A DNA stretch of 64,000 nucleotides, taken from NCBI GenBank assembly GCA_003342895.1, contig PTFA01000011.1, positions 7,093,081 to 7,157,080 on the forward strand, read 5' to 3'. Shown one piece after another: positions 48,700 to 60,530 of this stretch. This stretch comes from Casuarius casuarius. Lineage: Eukaryota; Chordata; Aves; Casuariiformes; Casuariidae. A program made the position numbers and the translations under genes. Below the pieces are notes generated by a model. The model saw nothing but the letters and a program-made list of their open reading frames with translations, made no database searches and was not told the origin of the DNA. Every line of letters starts with the position of its first letter. Positions within the stretch are counted from its first letter, which is position 1.

Positions 48700-51600
48700 G
48701 TAGGTAGCTCTTTCTAAATGGCAGTTTAAGGTTTTTTCATTATTTAAGAGCATTGCCAATCATGGTAGATGGAACTGAATTGTTCATGAGATGTTTACTT
48801 CATCTTCAATGATGGCATAATCTTTTCAATCTATATTTTATTTTCTTCAGGATTTTAAGCCTCCATCTTTATCAGTTTAATGTATGTATTCTAATATGCA
48901 CTTGTGATAATAGAATCAGAGTGTAATGAATTAAGTGAACATACAGCCTTTAAGCTTAGAGTGCATTTTATGTTCACTCAAGTCAGGGAAACCTACCATA
49001 AGAACATTTTAGACTACTCTCTTTTGGTCTGAGAACTGTTGATGCCTGTAGCAGGAAAAGAGCTGTTCTCGAAAATAGTTCTGAAATTATTTTTCTGTAA
49101 ACATGTCATTGATTGTTAAATTTCTTTGAAATCTCATAAAACAAGTAGAAGCAAAAAAAAGTCCATACTTGAATCTTAAGACAAATATTCTGCACTATGC
49201 TTGAACTAAAATAGTTATTATGCAGAACACATCTTACATTTATAAATAAGTAATATATAAATAATATTGAGTAGAACACATCTTAAATATATAAAACTAA
49301 AATTTGGTGCCATATCCAGTGTGTTCAGACATGGTTTTAAAAGTAATTAATAGGAGTATATACATGCCAAGTGATAATGCACAGATGGAGTGTTGGGATC
49401 TTTACAAGATCAGTTCCTTTATGTGATGCAATAACCAAGGACTCTGAATAACCAAGGGTTCTGAATTCCCAGAGTAATTCTGTCATATTATTTAATATGC
49501 AAGACACATGAGCTCATTAGGAGAGCTGAAACTCTATCAAATTACCTTTAGTAAACAACCTCAGAAAGATTCTTCGTCTTGTACTTTGACGGCACATCAA
49601 AAGGGAGGGGGGGAAGAATGCGAAGGTCTCTAAAGCTTTAGTTTTAATTAGTCCAAAGAGCAGCCTTCCTGTTGAAATGTTATTGGCTATCATGGTCATC
49701 TTATTAAATAAATTACTTCAAGTTATTTCCCATGATGAGTTTCTGATAAAGCAGCATGTTAAATATTTGTTGCCCACTGCAACTAGTTCCTTTGTGACTA
49801 AACTGTAGAGGGAATAAAATAAGTCACATTAACTTCCTGTATTCAGATGGATATGAGACTCTTTATGAAGGTCTTATAGCCCTATGGTTCATAACAGATG
49901 TTCCTATTTTTATTAATCTTTAAAATACAAGTTTCTTCTTTTTAATATTACATCTATAACTTTAGTGCGTAATGTCACCATATGGTATAATGGCATCATG
50001 TGAGCTCTACAAAGCTTTTGAATAGCTATACTTTGGAGTAGCTTGCATGACATGACACACATTGAATTCAGACAACTTTTGGATGGCTCTAGGTTTCATT
50101 TATTTCATTGTTTCATAACAACAAATACAAATACAGGTACTTTAGAAGGTTACTCAGAAATGATTGGCATTGCTGTTCTCTTTAACAAATGTCTTTTTAA
50201 TTGGCTCTGTAACCTTTTGGCTAACAGACATTTAGGATTTTTTTTTTACACTGCTTACTTAGAATCGCTCTTCTTACTGAAATTACAAAGTATATTCCTT
50301 CTTCATACAGCAGAGACTAGTATAGAAAGGAGTTTTCTGACCTGAGCTGGTGTATTCACATCGTACCTTAAATTGCCTTGAACACTTACCAAGTTGGACT
50401 TGCAGTTAGAATAGCTTTTTTTGGTAGACTTTTTTACTCAGAACAGTATACAATTGTGTGGGGAGGGGGGGAGGGGGAACACCCAGTGCTGGTACTTGGG
50501 GGCTCCTTTTNGATAAAACTTGAGCTTAATGTCTTTTTATAGTACAAAACACCACACCTATTCTCTGGAGAGAGAGGCATTAAAGAAACCTGTGATCTTC
50601 TAAAGAATCAAGACCAATCTCAAGTTAGATTCCCTCCAACAGAACCACTCTAAAACAGTGTTACTTAATTTCCCTATACCTTTCTATCTGTCAGTAAACT
50701 AGTGTGTAAAAGTGCCTTGAGAGGTGTTTTACCCATGCAAAGTATCACAATCTAAGCAAAGTTTTGTAGCTTAATCATCCTATTCCATTCAGTCTCCACT
50801 AGAGGTTCCAGGGAAGGAAGATGATTGCATCTCGCTCCCTGCTGTCCTTTTGACAGCTTGTGGTACGCTACATGACCTTCCCCTTACTGTGCAAGGCTGA
50901 ATGATTTTTACAGTGATTTTTCTGCACTAACTCCTTTCTGTAGGAAAGTTTGAGCTATTATTGAGGAATTTNAATCAACAGATTTTTCTTTTCCTCTTTA
51001 TCTTATTTATTCTTTTCTCCAAAAGCCTATAACTTTGGTGTTACACTTGATAGGATTGCAATTTGTTTTAATCAAGCAATAAAGTTTTTATACATCTCTT
51101 CAAATACCATAACTTGCAATATATGGGATGTAGGTGGGATGCTGAAATAATTATTTGGGTATATATCTTTGATTAGAGGCAGCAGAAATATAGAGGGGTC
51201 ATTCTGGGATACTGAATCAGGTCTCCTTTTTCTTTTCTGCACTTGCTTGCCATCCCCACTAAATATAAACAGGCTAAACAATTTAGCCGGTAAAATGATA
51301 ACAGACCCAAGATTTCTAAGTCCATTTTTCATACTTCGTATTCCTGCTTTTGAGCTTATCCTGTAGGACTGTCTCAGCTAGCATTCTCTGATCTGTACCA
51401 CTTCTTGAAGCTCAAAGATTGCTGAAAGGTTTCCAGGCGCTTCTGTACTATTTTAAGAGCAGCTTCTTATTGTCCTTATTCATTCATTGAAATAATTTTG
51501 TGACACTTCAAACTCTCTCTTTGATGCTCCTCCTTCCCCTAGCTTCTCTCTAGGCTTAAGTCTAATAATGATCCTTTCTTAACTCTTCACCTCTTTATTA

Positions 51601-52159
51601 TTTTAATTTAGTTTTTGTAAAAAGTTCTGAGAGGCATTGGTACAGAGCTAAATAAGTACAAGAAAATATTGAAATATAAATCTGAATTTGTCACTGTATA
51701 GTCATGTGTCTAGGCAGATACCTTACTAATTATAACAATAGTATTAGTCTGATAACTTGGCAGAGAGGAGAGATGTGAAATGGGAATGATTAATGCAGGC
51801 CCAAGGACAGCTCTGGAAGGTCAGCATGTACAAAGGGATATGTTACTAAGCAGCCATGATAGGGGTTGATAACAGTTCAGGAGGGAAGAGAAGCAGGAAC
51901 AGCGCTGCAGCAGTCAGAGGAAGTTCAAAACTAGCAATGATGTCCACCAGGGAGTAGAAATATATGGATTGTATGGCCAGCTAGTTATGCCAGTTGTGGT
52001 AGGTATTCTTTGGCTGCTGGACTGTATCTTCAAAACCAGCTAAAAACTAGCTTATTCTCCCTTGTAGGGTGTCATACTTCCACAGAAAATTGAAGGCTTG
52101 CTTCTACACAGAACTTATAAATTCAACAGCTCAAACAACCGCACTCAGTTTTTTCATTG
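48700..52159. other. Unassigned AT-rich sequence
   Basis: No gene recognised. A G-rich stretch lies at 50456-50478 and there are single N bases near 50511 and 50972. Confidence 0.5.
50456..50478 (+). repeat. G-rich tract with quadruplex potential
   Basis: GTGTGGGGAGGGGGGGAGGG and following G5 give at least four G runs on the + strand with one-base loops. Confidence 0.65.
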
Positions 52160-52275
52160 GATATGGTCCTGGGCAACCTGCTCTTGCTGATCCTGCCTGA
52201 GCAGGAGGTTGGACCAAACGATCTCCAGAGATGCCTTCCAAACCCAACTATTCTGTGACTGTTCTGTTACTGTTG
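52160..52275 (+). mobile_element. CR1 3'-end relic, + strand
   Basis: Sense-orientation CR1 terminus: CCTGGGCAACCTGCTCTTGC, then GAGCAGGAGGTTGGACCAAA, GATCTCCAGAGATGCCTTCC and a tail with diverged ATTCTGTG-type octamers (ATTCTGTGACTGTTCTGTTA). About 110 bp, 5' truncated, as is usual for avian CR1. Confidence 0.8.
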
Positions 52276-53693
52276 TCTGATCCCATTTCTCCCTGGTGGC
52301 CTGCCTTGTTTTGGAACTTGTAGATTCAAATTTCCTTCTTCCTCCATCTGCAGAAGCCACAGTTGTCTTAATTTTTCTCCTCTATTACTCTGCTGTTCTA
52401 GATAAGTCATACTGTTATAGGAGAAAGGTATACTTCTATGAAATAAAACTCTTCTGACCATGTGTCTTGCTACTTGGAAAACTATCAGCCTTGCATCTTG
52501 ACAACTAAGCTGTCTAGGCTATCAAGTCACTTTAAATGTCAAGAAATCCTTCTGGTTCCATTTTTCAGGGAATTAATGTTGATAGTTGCAGCAATTTAGA
52601 GCCTTTGAGTAGCAGCTAGGACACTTGCTCTTTCTCTACATTTATTTAAACATATTTTTATTATTTTAAGGGTCAGAACATTTAGCAAGCTAGATAGCCT
52701 TCTAATTACCACTTTTCCTCTAGAAGCAATATTTCACTAGCATGTGATAATCCTTCCATTAGGGAAAAAAATGGGATTTCAAATACACAAAGCAAGAGGA
52801 ATCTTTCAAGTTTAAGTGTAGTGTAAGGATATGAGGTGTTCCTAGATCACCTGCAAGTCTGTGCTTGGCTTCCCTGAAAGGTGCTTGTTTTTTTATTAAA
52901 AAAAGTTTAAATTGATTGTTGAACACAGGACCGAAGAAGTAAGTGTGTGTGTGTGTGTGTGTCTTGTTTAAGATTTGATTGACCATCTTTTGGTGACTTC
53001 ACATAGCAAAAACTTCAGAATCTAGTGCAGCCAAAGGGAGGGGCATGGTGGGAAACAATCTAGCTAAAATATACAGCTAGTTCTTTTTATCTGTCATCTT
53101 CCTTGTTCTGCAACTACATAATCATATTAAGAAATCAATCTTAGAGGACTGAAGATGTCAAGCTTTGTTATATAATGTTTTATATAACAGGTTTCCATCC
53201 AAGATAATACATTAGAAATCTTTACTACAAGAAAGGCTTTTTAATCAAATCCATCACAATGCTAGCACGTGGAGGTTTTGTTAGACAACAGAACAAGGGT
53301 GAACAGAGGAAAGCGGGGTGAAACCCTCATTCTTTTCAGATTCAGCTCTAAAATGTCTCTTTTCAGCAGATCAAAGCCTCACAGTTGGATTAAACCTTTT
53401 AACTCCTCCACTCCAATTCTCCTTAAACCTTACAGATAACAGGTAACTGATGACAAAACAGATACCTTCACTGCACTTTCATATTGAGCCACAGGATTCA
53501 CTAATTTACCAGTTACCCCAATACTGCTGTCTGCAGCAGTAAAGAATTTTGTAGGAGTTCTGCTAAAGTTTGCTAAGCTTGGATTTTGAGTCTTCTAAGA
53601 CATTGGCAGGTATGTATACAGCCTTAACATTAATACACTGATATTTTTCTGATAAACTTCGTATATTTTCTTAAGCTGTAACATATGTTCCAG
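52276..53693. other. Unassigned sequence
   Basis: AT-rich with a GT microsatellite at 52943-52962. No gene recognised apart from the exon-like segment at its right edge. Confidence 0.5.
52943..52962. repeat. (GT)n microsatellite
   Basis: About ten GT units. Simple repeat. Confidence 0.85.
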
Positions 53694-53855
53694 ACATTTA
53701 AACAAGGCTTATGGCTCTTGAGAATTCAATACATGGTATTGTGCTGTCAGCTACTTGAGGGAATTCAAGCTCTTGCTCTGCAGTATGCTATAGTATGGAG
53801 GAATCCTGATGACCTCTGCCTGTGTAGTGAAATGTTTAGTTTAAGACTCTCCATG
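53694..53855 (+). CDS. Candidate coding exon, 162 nt, unknown gene
   Basis: Acceptor ATATGTTCCAG with a plausible branch-site-like CTGTAAC about 20 nt upstream, then 162 nt open in phase 0 for 54 codons, then a strong donor (ATG then GTAAGT). The peptide has a hydrophobic middle (QYMVLCCQLLEGIQALALQY) that could be an amphipathic or membrane-associated helix, followed by a WRNPDD turn and Cys-containing segment. No family recognised. It sits 65 bp left of the antisense CR1 copy. It is the best of the right-hand candidates by combined splice strength, length and protein-like composition, but it is not proof of a gene. Confidence 0.35.
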
Positions 53856-54108
53856 GTAAGTATTTCTAAGAACACACACTCCTACACCTATCCATAATAT
53901 GATTGATTGGTATTTCACAGGATCACAGAACAGTTGAGGTTGGAAGGGACCTCTGGAAATCATCTAGTCTAACCCTTCTGCTCAAGCAGGGTCACTTACA
54001 GCAGGTTGCCCAGCACCCTGTCCAGACGGCTTTTGAATATCTCAAAGGATGGAGACTCCACAACCTCCCTAGGCAACCTGTTCCAGTGCTCAGTCACCCT
54101 CACAAGAA

Positions 54109-54110
<2 letters not shown>

Positions 54111-54146
<36 letters not shown>
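54111..54146. repeat. (GT)18 microsatellite inside the CR1 3' region
   Basis: An uninterrupted GT run between CACAAGAAAA and TATAAATAAAAATAAAATG. It occupies the same position in the element as the T-rich insertion at 40555-40605 in the other copy. Confidence 0.9.
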
Positions 54147-54149
<3 letters not shown>

Positions 54150-55053
54150 AATAAAAATAAAATGTTCAGATGGAACTTCCTGTGTTTCAGCTTGTGCCTG
54201 TTGCCTCTTGTCCTGTCACTGGACACCACTGAAAAGAGTCTGGCCCCCTCCTCTTTATACCTTCCCTTCTGATACTTATGCATGTTGATAAGATCCCCCC
54301 CTCAGTCCTCTTCTCCAGGCTGAAGAGTCCTAACTCTCTCAGCCTTTCCTCATAGGAGAGATGCTCCAGTCCCCTCATCATCTTAGTAGCCCTTTGCTGG
54401 GCTTGCTCTAGTAGCTCCATGTCTCTCTTATATCACAGAGCCCAGAACTGGACACAGTACTCCAGATGTGGCCTCACCAGGGCTGACTAGAAGGGGGAGA
54501 ATGACCTCCCTTGACCTGCTAGTAGTGCTCTTCCTAAGGCAGCCCAGGATGCCATTGGCCTTCTTGGCCACAAGAGCACCTTGCTGTCTCATGGTCAACC
54601 TGTTGTCCACCAGGACTCCCAGGTCTGTCTCTGCAGAGCTGCTCTCCAGCAAGTCCTGCTGATCTCAACCCTCTGAGTTCTGCCATTCAGCTAGTTTTCA
54701 ATCCACCTCACTGTCTGCTTGTCTAGCCCATACTTCCTGAGCTGACCTATGAGGATGTTATGGGAGACAGTGTTGGAAGCTTCTCTGAAGTCGAGGTAGA
54801 CAACACCCACTGCTCTCCCCTTATCTAGCCAGTCATTCCATCATCGAAGGCTATCAGGTTGGTTAAGTATGGTTTCCCCTTTGTGAATCCATGCTGACTA
54901 CTCCTGAGTACCTTCATATCCTTCATGTGCTAGGAAATGGTCTCCAGAATGAGCTGCTCTGTCGCCTTTCCAGGGATTGAGGTGAGGCTGACTGGCCTGT
55001 AGTTCCTGGGTCCTCCTTTTGCCCTTTTTNAAGACAAGTGACATTTGCATTCT

Positions 55054-55494
55054 TCAGCCCTCAGGCGCCCCTCCTGATTGCCATGACCTTCCAAAGATGA
55101 TTGAAAGTGGCTTTGCAATGACATCTGCCAGTTCCCTCTGTGTTTGTTGGTGTATCCCATCAGGGCCCATGGACTTGTGGATGTCCAGTTTGCTTAAGTG
55201 ATCCCTAACCTGGTCCTTCTCCACCATGGGAAAAATCTTCCTTTCTCCAGACATTTTTCCTGGTTTCCAGGGCCTGGGATTCCTGAGGGCTGGTCTTCTC
55301 AGTAAAGACCGAAGCAAGAAGGCATTCAGTATCTCTGCCTCTTCTGTATCCTTTGTCAGCAGGACCCCTGCCCCATTCAGCAGCAGGCCCACACTTCCCC
55401 TAGCCTTCCTTTTGTTGCTGATGTATTTGAAGAAGACTTTCTTGTTGTCCTTGACATTCCTTGCCCGATTAAATTCCAGATGGGCCTTGGCCAT
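55054..55494 (-). pseudogene. CR1 ORF2 linker and pre-RT fragment, 146 codons open
   Basis: The longest intact reading-frame piece of any LINE in the window. It contains [20 protein letters not shown], then [20 protein letters not shown] and [13 protein letters not shown], the typical sequence joining CR1 endonuclease and reverse transcriptase. It has no catalytic residues by itself. It survives by chance within the broken LINE copy and should not be annotated as a host gene. Confidence 0.8.
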
Positions 55495-55745
55495 CCTAGT
55501 CCCATCCCTGCATACTCAGATGACATCTCTATATTCCTCCCAGGTGGCCTGTCCCTGCTTCCACCTTCTGTACACTTCCTTCTTCTGTTTGAGTTTTGCC
55601 AGGAGCTCCTTGTTCTTCTGTGTAGGTCTGCTCCCTTTGCTCAACTTCTTACGCATTGGGATGGATCTTTTCCTCCTTTCATTTCTATTGACCTGACTTG
55701 GCAAGGAGGGTGGCAGAGCTCTTTTCCAGAGGAACGACAATGTGT

Positions 55746-57693
55746 TGTAATGCTTGCTCTGATGAATAACATGTGTTTAATAACTGAGTCTTTTGCAGTA
55801 ACATTGGATTAAGTTATTCAGAGATCCTTACCACTCTGGCCAAGAAGTCATTCAATGGCTTGAGTGTCAAACTGGTCACTCCTGTCTTCTTCTTCTGATA
55901 GTCACCTGTTTGAAGGAGGAGCTGACAAGGATTCTTTCCTCAGTGGGTGATTTAGATAAATGTTCTTTCTTCCTTCTCCTGCCTTCAGTGAGCTCTTCCC
56001 GCCCTCCCTCCCCAACAGCTCAGGGGGTCAGTAGGATGGTGGAAATACAGCTTAAAGCTGTATTTTTGATAGATGAACAAGTGCCAAGGAGTGCCCTTAG
56101 GAAGCTGAGAAACAAAGCTGGAGCATCTAATTTCTGGTGCAGCAAGGAGACANCTCCTCTTCTGCAGCCCTTTTAACCTAATTGCGAGGAGTGACAGGTG
56201 GGGTGCCCACAACAGGCTGTGAACCAGCTGTGGAGGGCTGGGGACAGCCCTTTACCGGGTGAAAACAATTGATGAATGGCAGTTTACACTGAATAGGGTT
56301 ACTGCTAGTAGTTCCCAGATGGGTTAAGTTAATAGAGTGGCAGCCTAATTAAAACACTTCTGCACCTTGACTTTCTTCCTGTATGTTTGGGATAGGTCTT
56401 CTGGGAGCTGCCTGTGGGAAAGTCACTTGGAAACTCTTCGTTCTGTGATTATGCAATAATTTTATTGTAATGACTGTTAAAACATTGGCTCATGAAGAGA
56501 CCAAATTCTGACTTGAAAGCCTTCCAGTTCTGCCCTTCTGGAATGTTTCAGTTATATTGAAATTGTTCAGTTATATTTCCATTTTCTTTCACTGCCTCAT
56601 CTGTTTTAAGTAAAACAGAAATAAGATGACTTATTTTGTTCCTAACCACCCTCCTGCTGTTGTGTCGTGTTCCCAAGTGTAGTTATAAGCTCTCATGGAG
56701 CTTAAATCTAAGGTGAACCCTTCTTCTAATTTTTTTTTCTTCTAATTTACTTACTTTTATATAAAAAGAACTTGGAGAAGGATAGACTCATCTCTTTGGC
56801 TGTTAGTGCATATCCGCAAGCAAGCCAAACATCTGTTTGCTTTGGAAGTGTCACTTTTAACTGTTGAGTCAGTGAGGCTACATAACCCCAGAATATGCAT
56901 GCAGATTGAGGTGATTTGGCAAATACTTGCTGTCTTTGGTTCTTACACTTACTCATCTGTTTTGAAATACTTGAAGTGGAGCTAGAATCTTACTTTCAGT
57001 CTCCTCTTAAATGTAGATTCTTCTAAGAGGCTAGACCTCTCCCTTCTTTCTTTTCTGGAACATTACAACCCCCCTTTCATAAGAAAGAAGTTGAGGGGAG
57101 GCTGGCCTGATTTGGAGATGGGGGCAGGGATGATCCTCACTTACATGCCTTTCCCCTGAGCCACAATACCTGCCCTGATGTCCCTTTCTTCTGGACTAGC
57201 TGGTCCTCTGTAGCTTTAGTCTTTCTTGCTGATGTTTTCATCGCTGTAAGACAGAAGGAAAATATATACAAGCACAACAGCTGTAGTGTTCTGTTTGCAA
57301 GCCTTTGTTCTTGACTTTCCTAAACCTTGCTTCAATTCTAAGTTTTTGTCTGCATCAACTTTCCCAAGTCTGTGCAGAAATATATCATAGAACAGGATTT
57401 GACTGGATGCTAGACTTCATTTCCCTTGAAGGGGAATGTCATCCTGTTAGGTGCAGCAGTAAAATCTGAGAGAGGTGACTAGTGCTGAATCAGCTTCAGT
57501 ATGAATTTTGTTTTCCCAAGGAAGGAAAACAAACTGCAACAATAAGAAAACAATATACTATGTATATAGAATCTGCCATTTTCAGAAAGATATTTAATAT
57601 TTAACAATGGAAACAGGTTTTAGGGTGTTTTTCCCCTCAAATTCTAATACTTTTGCTGCACACTTTCACATTTTACTAGTATTTCACTTTCAG
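55746..57693. other. Unassigned sequence with one perfect hairpin
   Basis: Moderately GC-rich patches at 55950-56260, otherwise AT-rich. No gene recognised. It contains a perfect 11-bp inverted repeat at 56043-56065. Confidence 0.5.
56043..56065. repeat. Perfect inverted repeat, 11-bp arms with 1-nt loop
   Basis: AAATACAGCTT and AAGCTGTATTT face each other around a single A. It could form a cruciform or a transcribed hairpin, though the one-base loop makes a small-RNA precursor unlikely. Confidence 0.7.
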
Positions 57694-57789
57694 CGAGCAC
57701 TATATCTTGAGGCCAAACCTTACTCTATGGAAGTGGCAATAGTAGAAATAAGGATGTGGTGCAGCAAGTTACCCTGTATTACATACTAA
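57694..57789 (+). CDS. Candidate terminal coding exon with stop, unknown gene
   Basis: Acceptor ACTAGTATTTCACTTTCAG is followed by an open phase-0 segment of 31 codons ending in TAA at 57787-57789. The peptide starts RALYLEAKPYSMEVAIVEIR, which reads like an ordinary protein segment, then ends with a Cys-containing tail. No donor is convincing before the stop, so it would be the last coding exon after 53694-53855, which ends in the matching phase. No poly(A) signal closer than AATAAA at about 59165 was noticed. It may be chance. Confidence 0.28.
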   Translation, partial: RALYLEAKPYSMEVAIVEIRMWCSKLPCITY

Positions 57790-59429
57790 AAGGTTCCTGT
57801 GCTTTCATCTGGTGCTGGAAGTGGAAAACAGCTAGGAAATCAGACTGGATGAACCTCAGGTTGGGAGTTGCTATGGTGTGTCACTGATTTTTTTGTCAGT
57901 TCCTGGTGCTTAGGTTTATCCTAGGTAGATTTGATAACTTTAAGAAAAAGATCCAGATTTTTTTAATGGGGTGAGGGGGAGGGAGGGAAGCAGAGTTTAT
58001 GTATATATACTTATATATAAAAAAACATATTATTTATACACGCCTACAGAAGAGAAGTGGGTAATTACCTGTTCATTGCAAGTATTCTCTGAAGAGCTTC
58101 AAGTTGCAGGTGGTTTGTGGCTGACGCATCTTTAGTTGCTGCTCCTTCCATATCAGGAGCACTCTCCTGGGGAAGCAAACTTGAAAACAAAGTATTTTTC
58201 TGTTAAACTTGTGGTATTAAAGTGTATCAGTTGAATGTAATGTAGGGCATCTCTGTCCCTCTCCCTCATTGCTCCCTCTTTCATTTGTTTTCTGTAAATG
58301 AGAATTTTTTGTTGTTGTTGTTATAATCATGAACAAGGTCTATCAAAGATGTTTTATGTTTTGAAGGTAATCCCTTTGGAAATGACAAATTGAAAGACAC
58401 TTTCTTGGGAGACAAAGTTTTAAAAGCTGTATTCTGTCCTACTTTCAAACACAATATATTATAAAGAATAAGCTTGATTTTTCATCTTTTACCATTTGAC
58501 AAATAATGAGCTCCATCTTTTGTCCTCTAATTTCTTACTGGGTCTCAAGGTAATTTTTTTTTTCTTTTTTTTGTGCACACTGAAGCATAATGATGGTTTT
58601 TGTATAGTTCTGAGAACAAAGATTGTTGTCTTTACCAGAAGGGGGGTTGCAGAACTCTTCAGGTTAAATCCATTGTCCATGCAGTCAGCTGTGTATCGTG
58701 ACTACAGAATGAGTAGCCATACCTTTGCTGTTGCTAGCTAGATGGTGCAGATAATAGCTTTAGCAGTTTGCTAGATGCCTATTTGTAACAGCTGTAGCAG
58801 CTTTATTGCGTCTTAATCTCTGTAACTAGTGGTAGTGTGTATGTCTAATTATTCTTCAGTGGTGTTGGTGAAGATAGAGGTAACTTAAGCAGGAGAAAAA
58901 AAACCCACAACAATCTCACCTCAGAAATGATACAGATTTTTCACAAAACCACAGTTTTCTTGAGGAATCTTTGCCCTCCAACATTCTAAGGCATTCTGGT
59001 TTTTTTCTGAGAATTGGCATTTTTTAAATTCAAAGTGGTACTTGCATAATTCAATTAGGTTCTAGTCTGAGTATCTGAGAGTCATATATATCTTCAGTCT
59101 GTCTTCTCTGANGCACCAAAGTATGCTATTTAGCACCATGCACAGATCAACATGGACAACTGAAAATAAAATCTTGCCACAAAATCTCTCTCCTGTAAGT
59201 GAAAGGACTGTATATGCATGCTATTTTGAAAGTGAATATTTACATTTTAGATTGATGCCTTATTGAAGATTTAAGGCCATTTGAAGGATGACTTTGTAAA
59301 CTAAAAAAAAAAAACCCTCATCTCTCCCTTTTTTGTAGAAGAAACTGGTTGTTTCCTAACCCTTTTAGGTCTAATAAGGAAAGTTTCACTTTCTTTTTCT
59401 CCTTCAGGTTATGCATCAGGAAAACCAAT
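57790..59429. other. Unassigned AT-rich sequence
   Basis: No gene recognised. T-rich tract near 58553-58572; N at about 59112. Confidence 0.5.
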
Positions 59430-60415
59430 AATGTCAAAGAACATGAGGCCAACTACCAGCTCTGTAGTGTTTTGCTGAATTAAGTCTTGCACCTTTGAAT
59501 AGAGGAATTAATCGATTTGATTTCTTTAGCAGTCCCTCTGCTTCTGGTTGGCACTCCAGCTTGGCTATCAATATTGGTCTGTCTTGGCTATCAGTATTTG
59601 GTCTGATGTGTCTGACATCTTCAAAAACAAATTTTTTTTCCACATTCTTCTAGGCAGGTCAAAAAGTGGTTCTAAACTCTCCGTCTGAGATCTTAGAAGC
59701 TTTTTAACAAAGTGTTCATGACGCAATCAATTTTCAAGATGTGTGCAGCAAGGCCTCCATATTAAAAAATGCAGATACATAGGCCTCAAGATCCTTGTCC
59801 TTCGGTGGCTCTCCTTTTATCTTATTATCACAGAAACTGTAGCTGATAGTGTTTCATACTGTTTTAATCAAATATCTGGTAGATGGAATGTGAAATGATT
59901 GCTTTGGTTCAAGATATAGGCAAGTATTTCCTCAGTTTCAAATTCTTCTGTCATTCACCATTGAAATCAACAGCTTAGATCTGGTATTTGTATTTTTATC
60001 CAGCACTATGGAAAATACAGCAAAATTTCCTGTGTTCTTTTGAATATAGTTGCAAAGGTCTTCTACACAAGGTGACCCTGTATCATAGATGAACTGATTT
60101 CAATAAATGTAGCTTTATTTCTCAAGAGTAAGATGCCTACAACCTTCAGCATGCAGTCTTGAATTCCTCACTACATGGCTGCTGCTTTTTATTTTTTCCA
60201 GGAACCTTAATACAGCTAGCATGCACAGCAATTTCATTCTTCCTCTGACCAATTTCTTTAAAATAAATCATTAAGCAGCTGTTCTAGTTTGTCCCTAAGG
60301 TAATCACCAAAGATTTTATTGTAGGAATTTTGGTTTGTCATGTAATGGTATGTGATATTGTATTCTTTTGTAATAGCAGTAACTTCTGTACAAATCAGGG
60401 ACTGCACTTTCTTAC
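59430..60415 (-). mobile_element. Degraded hAT-type DNA transposon relic, BED-finger/transposase remnants
   Basis: Read on the - strand from 60415 leftward, a stop-free stretch of about 50 codons contains LICTEVTAITKEYNITYHYM and SYNKIFGDYLRDKLEQL. It resembles the BED zinc finger and following helix of hAT transposases of the Charlie/ZBED/GTF2IRD2 type (one Cys and one His visible, other ligands lost). Further left, broken frames contain CMLKVVGILLLRNKATFIEI (about 60100-60160) and MTEEFETEEILAYI (about 59920-59965), matching the usual downstream order in such transposases. Then the similarity becomes too weak. Many stops and shifts are present. No terminal inverted repeats were found by eye. 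The family call rests on motif memory and order, not on a search. The final open segment at 59434-59643 may or may not belong. Confidence 0.5.
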
Positions 60416-60471
60416 CTCCTTGGTGAATTAAGTAAAAATAGCTTTATTGGTTTTGTGATTCTTTCCATCAT

Positions 60472-60473
<2 letters not shown>

Positions 60474-60513
<40 letters not shown>

Positions 60514-60530
60514 TGTTTGTGTGTGTTTGT
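60474..60530. repeat. (GT)n microsatellite with interrupted right end
   Basis: About 18 GT units, then TTGTGTTTGTGTGTGTTTGT. It lies between the hAT-like remnant and a further - strand open segment (60531-60680). Confidence 0.9.

Larger units (their letters stand above)
53920..55745 (-). mobile_element. CR1 LINE copy on the - strand with an RT-core deletion
   Basis: The 3' end is at the left (antisense GGATCACAGAACAGTTGAGG). Reading on the - strand from the right: the end of the endonuclease-RT linker ([20 protein letters not shown]), the pre-RT domain ([20 protein letters not shown]), RT palm entry (PRNYRPVSLTSIPGKATEQL after an N at 55030), then a jump from about 54665 directly to the post-RT region, which removes about 280 bp including the FADD catalytic motif that the 40.4-kb copy keeps. 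The 3' region carries a (GT)18 repeat at 54111-54146. Frames are interrupted by shifts; the copy is dead. High similarity to the other - strand copy suggests the same or a close subfamily. Confidence 0.85.
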
